From Selenomonas sp. oral taxon 920 (lineage in GTDB: Bacteria; Bacillota; Negativicutes; Selenomonadales; Selenomonadaceae): a DNA stretch of 64,000 bases. Shown piece after piece: positions 58,374-64,000 of the stretch; position 1 is the first letter of the stretch; the number at the start of each line of letters is the position of its first letter. A program made the position numbers and the translations under genes. The notes beneath the pieces were generated by a model that did not search any database, had not been told where the DNA came from, and saw only the letters and a program-made list of their open reading frames with translations. The stretch covers positions 1,828,501-1,892,500 of the forward strand of contig NZ_CP017042.1 of NCBI RefSeq assembly GCF_001717585.1, read 5' to 3'.

Positions 58374-59744
58374 TTACTGGAGCAGACTCAGCACTGCACT
58401 TGAGTTCTGATTTGCCTGCGCAAGCATTGCCTGTGCCGACTGTGTAAGCACGTTATTCTTTGTATATGCGGTCATTTCCTTTGCCATATCTGAGTCGCGG
58501 ATCGTAGACTCCGATGCCTGTACGTTCTCAGATGCAACAACGAGATTGTTGCTCGTAAAGCTGAGACGATTCTGTGCGGCACCAATAACAATGGCCTGAT
58601 CCGTTGCACGAATTAAGGCATTTTCAAATACATTAATTGCCGCATTTGCAGCCTCCTGTGTTGTCACCTGAATTTTGGGTCCGGAGCCAACAATTTTACT
58701 GCCACCATGAGGCTGGCGATTCCAACCATTGCCGTCTTGGGATTGAAGGCCCAATGCAGCTGAACGCATATCCGTGAAACCGACCTTAATCGCTTGGTTC
58801 GCCTTTGTTCCTGTTTGAAGGACAAGAGAATTATCCGGCGACGGGTTCTGCGCACGCACAGTTTCTTTAAACGCATCAAGGACTGCATTGACCTCATTGC
58901 GCATATGACCTCTACTATCCGTAACACGGAACGTAACACCCGCAATCTGACCGTTAACACCTTCAGTGTTTGCACGAATTGTAATTGCCGGCTGATTATC
59001 CGGCGTTGTTACTTCACGCCCGTACTCATCAACACCAACAACATGATCCTCATGATAAAGTCCGGCATCACTTGCCGTGATAAGACCTATCGCAGCAACC
59101 AACCGGGTTCCAGTACCAATTGGTGAAATGGATTTCGAATAGGTAACACCATTACGCGTCCATGATGCTGTGATGGTATCAGAAGAGTGGATACCAACAT
59201 CATTACCATCTCTGCGTTTCAGGTCTAACAAGTTTGTCAGCCCATCCGTGTCAGTTGCAAGGCTCATGTTCGACAAACTTGTCTTTGTGCCTAGTACTGT
59301 TTCACCTCTGACAAATCCATTTTTTGAACCATCAATCAGATACTTCCCGTTATAGGTCGTCAGCGCATTCTCGTCAATCTGATCGATCAGGCGGTCAACT
59401 TCCTTCTGAATGAGCGCGCGATCCTCGTCCGTATTCGTATCGTTCGCGGCGTTGATCGCCTTGTCTTTGAGCGTCTTGAGAACCTCGATGGTGGACTGAA
59501 CTGCTCCCTCTGCCGTCCGCAGCAGAGCAGAGCCGTTATTCGTGTTCATGTCGTCCTGATCGAGTGCACGCACCTGTACGCGCATGCGCTCAGAGATCGC
59601 CATCCCCGATGCATCATCGCCGGCGCTGTTGATCTTCATGCCCGAAGAAACCTTCTGCAGGCTCTTCGACAGCTCACTCTGATTCTTGTTGAGCGTATTG
59701 AGCGTATTCACCGCTGACATATTATTTTTGACCACCATCGCCAT
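58374..59744 (-). CDS. hag: Flagellin
   Basis: A 456-residue flagellin. The conserved N-terminal D0/D1 region (about 1-140) has NNMSAVNTLNTLNKNQSELS and SSGMKINSAGDDASGMAISE; the C-terminal D1/D0 region (about 380-456) has the NRLSFTSNNL-type helix and ends QANQNSSAVLSLLQ. The variable central domain (about 145-375) would be surface-exposed. It is exported by the flagellar type III system. A GGGAGG site precedes the ATG. It is alone, with no other flagellar gene in the window. Confidence 0.97.
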   Translation of the reverse strand: MAMVVKNNMSAVNTLNTLNKNQSELSKSLQKVSSGMKINSAGDDASGMAISERMRVQVRALDQDDMNTNNGSALLRTAEGAVQSTIEVLKTLKDKAINAANDTNTDEDRALIQKEVDRLIDQIDENALTTYNGKYLIDGSKNGFVRGETVLGTKTSLSNMSLATDTDGLTNLLDLKRRDGNDVGIHSSDTITASWTRNGVTYSKSISPIGTGTRLVAAIGLITASDAGLYHEDHVVGVDEYGREVTTPDNQPAITIRANTEGVNGQIAGVTFRVTDSRGHMRNEVNAVLDAFKETVRAQNPSPDNSLVLQTGTKANQAIKVGFTDMRSAALGLQSQDGNGWNRQPHGGSKIVGSGPKIQVTTQEAANAAINVFENALIRATDQAIVIGAAQNRLSFTSNNLVVASENVQASESTIRDSDMAKEMTAYTKNNVLTQSAQAMLAQANQNSSAVLSLLQ

Positions 59745-59827
59745 AAAGACTGCCTCCCTGACTGTTATCTATGGTTTCGTTATGAAATAATTACGTAAAT
59801 AGACGAAGATACACCGTCTTGAAAAAT

Positions 59828-59855
59828 ATATCGTCGAAATGAATCTGCAACTTAA
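59828..59855 (-). promoter_or_regulatory. Sigma-28-like flagellin promoter
   Basis: On the minus strand TTAA and GACGATAT are separated by 16 bases, close to the TAAA and GCCGATAT consensus of flagellar sigma factors. It lies about 85 bases before the flagellin ATG. Confidence 0.65.
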
Positions 59856-59874
59856 ATATATTCCAAGAGCTTTT

Positions 59875-60015
59875 TTATTTTTTGAACAAGTCTCTGTGCG
59901 TACCTCTACGCACAAGCACAAGATGTAGTTGCTTGTCTTTTATCTTGCAATAAAATCCAATCGGGTTGAATATGACACGCCCGATAGGCGCGCTCGATTC
60001 CAACACTTTTGTCAT
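59875..60015 (-). CDS. Possible 46-aa small ORF between polC and flagellin
   Basis: An ATG frame of 46 codons reading MTKVLESSAPIGRVIFNPIG, then a basic second half ending RGTHRDLFKK. The frame stays open upstream into the end of polC with plausible residues, so it could be the tail of a decayed gene. There is no ribosome site before the ATG, and a 7-bp hairpin (GTGCGTA-TACGCAC) lies inside it. The remainder of the 303-base polC-flagellin gap holds the flagellin promoter and leader. Confidence 0.3.
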   Translation of the reverse strand: MTKVLESSAPIGRVIFNPIGFYCKIKDKQLHLVLVRRGTHRDLFKK

Positions 60016-60047
60016 AGAGCCAGACAAGAAATAATCGTTGATTGAGC

Positions 60048-63000
60048 CTACGCAAACAACTCCACCTGATTGCTCTCCATCATGCCGTCAAGGCACCCGT
60101 GCGCACGCAGGATATCAATGGCAGGCGCGGGCACGTGAGCGCGTGCGGCGAGGTCCTCAACAGAGATAAAACGTCCGTATTGCCGTGCCTCGACGATCGC
60201 CTGCGCCGCCTTTTGCCCCATGCCGGGAAGTGCGGTAAACGGCGGGAGGAGCGAGTTTTCGCGGAGGATGAATTTCTCTGCGTCGGACGCGTAGAGATCC
60301 ACCGGATCGCAGGAGAAGCCGCGCAGGTACATCTCCCACGCGAGCTGCAGTACAATCAGGATGTCCTGCTTCTTGTTGTCGAGCTTGCCGCGATGTTCAC
60401 GCGCCTCCGCATTCAGCGCATCAATCGCCGCCTTGACTGCCGTCTTCCCCTTCGCAATGATGTTCGCGTCAAATTCGTCGGCGCGAATGGAGAAGTATGC
60501 GGCGTAGTACGCGAGCGGATAGTGTACCTTGCAGAATGCGATGCGGTATCCCATCATGACATACGCTGTCGCGTGCGCGCGCGGAAAGAGGTATTTGATC
60601 TTCTGACAGGACTCGATGTACCACTCGGGAATCCCACCTGCACGCAGCTTCTCCACGACATCGGCAGCGATCCCCTTCCCCTTGCGCACATTCTCCATCG
60701 TCTTAAATGAGAGCAGCGGGTCAACATTGTGCTGCATAAGATAATTCATGATATCATCACGCGCGGAGATGGCATCCTTCAGTGTGCTCGTTCCCGCCTT
60801 GATGAGATCCTGCGCGTTGCCGAGCCAGACGTTCGTGCCGTGGGAAAAACCAGAGATGCGAACCAGGTCGGCAAAGCAGTCGGGGTTTGAGTCGTCAATC
60901 ATCTTCTGCGTGAACGAGGTGCGAAACTCCGGAATGCCGTATGTTCCCATGTTTGCACCGAGTTCCTCGGGGCTGATGCCGAGTGCCTCGGTCGATGTAA
61001 AGATCGACATGGTGGCTGGATCATCGAACGGAATTGTCTCGGGATCACGATGCGTCAGCTCCTCGAGCATCTTGATAACGGTCGGGTCATCGTGTCCGAG
61101 AATGTCGAGCTTGACGAGGCGCTCGCTGATCGAATGGTAGTCGAAGTGGGTCGTCAGCGTGTCCGACTCCATGTTGTTTGCGGGGCGTTGGATGGGTGTA
61201 AAGTAGTGCACGTCCATGTCGCGCGGCACAACCATGATGCCGCCCGCATGCTGCCCTGTGGTCGCCTTGACGCCCATGCAGCCGCGCATCATATGCTCGA
61301 TGTAGGGACGCCCCTTCGTCACCCCCTGATCCTCGTAGTAGTGCATGGCATAGCCGTACGCGTTCTTGTCCTGCAGACCCGAGATCGTGCCTGCGCGAAA
61401 GACGTTCATCTTGCCAAAGAGAACCTCGGTGTACTTATGCGCGACGGGCTGATAGTCGCCCGAGAAGTTGAGATCAATATCCGGAACCTTGTCCCCGTTA
61501 AATCCGAGGAAGACGGCGAACGGAATATTGTGCCCGTCCTTCGTAAGCGGCGTACCGCAGACGGGACAGTCCAAAGGCGGCAGATCAAAGCCGCTCCCGA
61601 CGGAGCCGTCGTCAATGAATTTGTTGTACTGACAGTGACGGCAGCGATAGTGGGGCGGCAGCGGGTTGACCTCAGTGACGCCGATCATGGTCGCGACAAA
61701 GGACGATCCGACCGAACCGCGTGAGCCGACCAGGTAACCGTCGTCGTTCGACTTTTTCACAAGGCGCTGTGCGATGATGTAGAGCGCAGCAAATCCATAG
61801 CGCAGGATCGGTTTCAGCTCGAGTTCGAGGCGATCGGATACGATCTGCGGCAGATTCTCACCGTAGAGCTTACGTGCGCGCGCGTAGGCCATTTCCTGGA
61901 TCTCTCGGTCCGCGCCCGGCACCGTCGGCGCATAGAGTTCGTCGGGGATCGGAAGGAAGTGCTCCACCATATCGGCGATCTTCCTTGGATTTGTGACGAC
62001 GCACTCGTAGGCACGCTCCGCACCGAGATAGTCGAACTCGGCAAGCATTTCGTCCGTCGTGCGCAAATAGAGCGGCGGCTGTCGCTCGGCATCACGGTAG
62101 CCGTTCGCTTTTTGCAGCATGGCGCGGTAGACGGCATCCTCTGGATTGAGGAAGTGCACGTCGCAGGTCGCAATCAGCATTTTATCGAGTTTTTTGGCAA
62201 GCGCATCGACTTTGCGGTTGATGTCCCGCAGATCTTCATCCGTGTGAATCGGGAAACGATCGTCAATCTTGAGGAAGTCGTTGTTGTGAATCGGTTGGAT
62301 CTCGAGGAAGTCATAAAACTTTGCGATTTCCTCCAGCTCCTCGTCGGGCCGCCCCGCGACGATACTGCGGATCAGTTCGCCCGCCTCGCACGCAGAGCCG
62401 ACAATGATCCCCGTACGGTACTGCTGCAGCACGGCGCGGGGAACACATGGACGACCGCGCTTCTTCGTGCCGCGGAAGTAGCGGATATGTGAGAGGGAGA
62501 CGAGCTTGTAAAGGTTATACAGCCCTGTCTTGTTCTGCGCAAGGAAGATGATATGGTGCGCCCGCGCATCGTTCGGTTTGTCAAGAAGATAGCCCTCCAT
62601 CCCGTAGATGATCTTGATGTCCGTTCCCTTCTTTTTGAGGGCACGCGCCGTATTCATCGCCTCGGGGAACGCCTGCACAACGCCGTGGTCGGTGATGGCG
62701 ACGGCAGGCCAGCCCCAGCGCGCCGCCGTCTCGACGAGCACCTTCGGCGGGACAACGGCATCGAGTGCACTCATTTTCGTGTGCGCGTGCAGCTCGACCC
62801 GCTTCACCTGTGCCGTGTCCTCACGCTGTGGAACAGAGCGTCGCTCCATACTGTCGATGAAGAGAACGTAATCGCTGATGAATTTATCGTATTCAATCTT
62901 GCCCTGTATGCGGACAGAGCATCCCTTGCCGATTGCCTTCAGGATTCGCTCGACCTCCGCGTCAATGTCCTCCTGTGTCGTTTTCCCGCGTGCGGCAAAG

Positions 63001-63821
63001 AACTTTTTGCACGCGATACCGTTCGTCTTGTCGGCAAATTTGAGCAGGAGGATGTACGCGCCCGATTTGAGCTTGTTCGCCTGCGGAGCAAAGACCTCGC
63101 CCTCGAGCACGATATTCTTGACCTCATCCTCGAGTACACCGAGGTCACGCGCCTCACCCGAGACCCCGCGTCCGAGAATGACGTTTGCAGGCAGCTCTTT
63201 GACCTTTGCACCCTTTGCGGCACGCGAGGGAGACAAAGCTGCGGGAACCTCCTTGGGGGCGGGAACGGAAAGTACGGGCGGTGTCCATGCAGGTGCATTC
63301 AAATCGTCCGCAAGTTCACACTCCATGCAGACGACCCGACAGGTACAGCCAACATGCGTGCGGACGGCCGCCTCAATGCGCTTTGCGACCGCGCTCTGCG
63401 CGAACAACTCCGCACCGAAGTGCCCCGGCGCAGAGAGACGGATGACATTGCCGTCGACGGCGTACTCCGTTCGGCGCAGCGTGTGGAAAAGGACGGCATC
63501 GTCCCCTGCTGCCTCACACACGACGCGCTCCCAGAGCGGCGCAACGGCACGATCGAGTGCAATGACATTCTGCTGCACGAATGCTCCCGCGAGACTGTAG
63601 TTCGTCTCAACCTGCCGTGCAATCGCCGCGAGAAGATCCTCATCGAGAACGACGGGAGTGCCAATCACAAGTTCCCATGTATTTTCCTCTGCCGATACCT
63701 CGACATGCCGCAGAGCACACGCACGCAAAAGAGCCCGCTCCTCATCGGAGAGGGCGAGTCCGCGCAGAAGGCGAAGGAGCATATCCTCCGCACTGGGAAG
63801 AATCCGATAGGTCTTGTTCAT
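60048..63821 (-). CDS. polC: PolC-type DNA polymerase III alpha subunit lacking the exonuclease domain
   Basis: A 1257-residue Gram-positive-type replicative polymerase. After N-terminal domains comes an OB fold (about 210-330), then PHP (from RVELHAHTKMSALDAVV near residue 344). The polymerase core follows with DDGYLVGSRGSVGSS, the zinc module CRHCQYNKF...CPVCGT, the catalytic VPDIDLNFSGDYQP and RAGTISGLQDKNAYGYA, then helix-hairpin-helix modules to the end. In Bacillus PolC (about 1437 aa) a DnaQ-type exonuclease interrupts the PHP domain; here IIYGMEGYLL runs almost directly into HHIIFLAQNKTGLYNLYK, so it is missing. The ATG overlaps the preceding stop (ATGA). Confidence 0.95.
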   Translation of the reverse strand: MNKTYRILPSAEDMLLRLLRGLALSDEERALLRACALRHVEVSAEENTWELVIGTPVVLDEDLLAAIARQVETNYSLAGAFVQQNVIALDRAVAPLWERVVCEAAGDDAVLFHTLRRTEYAVDGNVIRLSAPGHFGAELFAQSAVAKRIEAAVRTHVGCTCRVVCMECELADDLNAPAWTPPVLSVPAPKEVPAALSPSRAAKGAKVKELPANVILGRGVSGEARDLGVLEDEVKNIVLEGEVFAPQANKLKSGAYILLLKFADKTNGIACKKFFAARGKTTQEDIDAEVERILKAIGKGCSVRIQGKIEYDKFISDYVLFIDSMERRSVPQREDTAQVKRVELHAHTKMSALDAVVPPKVLVETAARWGWPAVAITDHGVVQAFPEAMNTARALKKKGTDIKIIYGMEGYLLDKPNDARAHHIIFLAQNKTGLYNLYKLVSLSHIRYFRGTKKRGRPCVPRAVLQQYRTGIIVGSACEAGELIRSIVAGRPDEELEEIAKFYDFLEIQPIHNNDFLKIDDRFPIHTDEDLRDINRKVDALAKKLDKMLIATCDVHFLNPEDAVYRAMLQKANGYRDAERQPPLYLRTTDEMLAEFDYLGAERAYECVVTNPRKIADMVEHFLPIPDELYAPTVPGADREIQEMAYARARKLYGENLPQIVSDRLELELKPILRYGFAALYIIAQRLVKKSNDDGYLVGSRGSVGSSFVATMIGVTEVNPLPPHYRCRHCQYNKFIDDGSVGSGFDLPPLDCPVCGTPLTKDGHNIPFAVFLGFNGDKVPDIDLNFSGDYQPVAHKYTEVLFGKMNVFRAGTISGLQDKNAYGYAMHYYEDQGVTKGRPYIEHMMRGCMGVKATTGQHAGGIMVVPRDMDVHYFTPIQRPANNMESDTLTTHFDYHSISERLVKLDILGHDDPTVIKMLEELTHRDPETIPFDDPATMSIFTSTEALGISPEELGANMGTYGIPEFRTSFTQKMIDDSNPDCFADLVRISGFSHGTNVWLGNAQDLIKAGTSTLKDAISARDDIMNYLMQHNVDPLLSFKTMENVRKGKGIAADVVEKLRAGGIPEWYIESCQKIKYLFPRAHATAYVMMGYRIAFCKVHYPLAYYAAYFSIRADEFDANIIAKGKTAVKAAIDALNAEAREHRGKLDNKKQDILIVLQLAWEMYLRGFSCDPVDLYASDAEKFILRENSLLPPFTALPGMGQKAAQAIVEARQYGRFISVEDLAARAHVPAPAIDILRAHGCLDGMMESNQVELFA

Positions 63822-64000
63822 TCGTCGTAGAGCCTCTTGTACTGTTCCCTGTCCTCGAGCACACGACGCACGTAGAGCCGTGTCTCGGGGTAGGGAATCG
63901 CCTCGATTTCGTCAAACTGCTCGTTCCAATGAAAGCGCTCCATCCAGTCGCGCACATTGCCGCGCCCCGCGTTATACGCCGCGAGTGCAAGGATGTCGTT
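63818..64000 (-). CDS. Lytic transglycosylase, C-terminal fragment (cut by window edge)
   Basis: The last 60 codons of a gene ending at 63818. The visible part reads NDILALAAYNAGRGNVRDW, the SLT-domain AYNAG motif, and then a region with IPYPETRLYVRRVLEDREQY, typical of soluble lytic transglycosylases. These cleave peptidoglycan to anhydromuropeptides. The rest, including the catalytic glutamate, lies outside the window. Confidence 0.88.
   Translation of the reverse strand, partial: NDILALAAYNAGRGNVRDWMERFHWNEQFDEIEAIPYPETRLYVRRVLEDREQYKRLYDE

Noticed and set aside
58794-59126. 110-codon plus-strand frame opposite the flagellin variable region
   Set aside because: It is antisense to a clear flagellin and has no ribosome site or recognisable domain.
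59895-59930. Intrinsic terminator after polC
   Set aside because: A GTGCGTA/TACGCAC hairpin exists, but no T run follows on the minus strand, so I did not call it a terminator.

Overview
The window reads as the chromosome of a diderm, motile Firmicute of the class Negativicutes (Selenomonas or a close relative). Low-GC Gram-positive markers (a PolC-type replicase, RemA/DUF370, S-box and RFN riboswitches, a merged str-S10-spc-alpha ribosomal cluster) occur beside outer-membrane traits (a TpsB/FhaC-type barrel and a giant haemagglutinin-type TpsA exoprotein) and a flagellin with a sigma-28-like promoter. The DNA is GC-rich, so long antisense open frames are common and were discarded. I saw no tRNA, rRNA, CRISPR array or complete insertion sequence.

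Layout. 1-8.1 kb, minus strand: start of hslO, then a riboflavin operon (ribD-ribE-ribBA-DJ-1-like-ribH-metallophosphoesterase) led by its own promoter, FMN riboswitch and terminator; upstream of it htpG-terC-dhaM with a clear sigma-A promoter. 8.3-10.6 kb, plus strand: a small membrane protein, a SIMPL-domain exported protein and a membrane acyltransferase. 10.6-12.1 kb: metK under a SAM-I riboswitch. 12.2-16.2 kb, minus: dapF-yicC-remA-gmk-rpoZ-coaBC, tightly overlapped. 16.3-18.4 kb, plus: a promoter, a heavily structured non-coding stretch and rqcH. 18.4-23.1 kb, minus: an ascorbate-type PTS operon (ulaC-ulaG-ulaB-ulaA) ending in gnd. 23.2-42.3 kb, minus: an L7Ae-like gene, rpsL-rpsG-fusA-tuf and then the S10, spc and alpha ribosomal genes to rplQ. 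42.5-44.3 kb: trmB and an ftsW/rodA-family gene. 44.4-58.2 kb: a two-partner secretion pair (TpsB of about 550 aa, TpsA of about 3810 aa) with a tyrosine phosphatase gene between them on the other strand. 58.4-64 kb: flagellin, polC and the end of a lytic transglycosylase gene.

Most interesting points: (1) a structured RNA at about 16.3-16.6 kb with its own sigma-A promoter, which looks like an orphan HEARO/IscB-type omega RNA without a nuclease gene; (2) a PolC that lacks the 3'-5' exonuclease normally inserted in its PHP domain; (3) a TpsA exoprotein with about 25 YDG-type units arranged in a strict three-unit super-repeat; (4) an ascorbate PTS operon in which a 6-phosphogluconate dehydrogenase, with an altered NADP-binding position, stands where the downstream ula enzymes would be expected.
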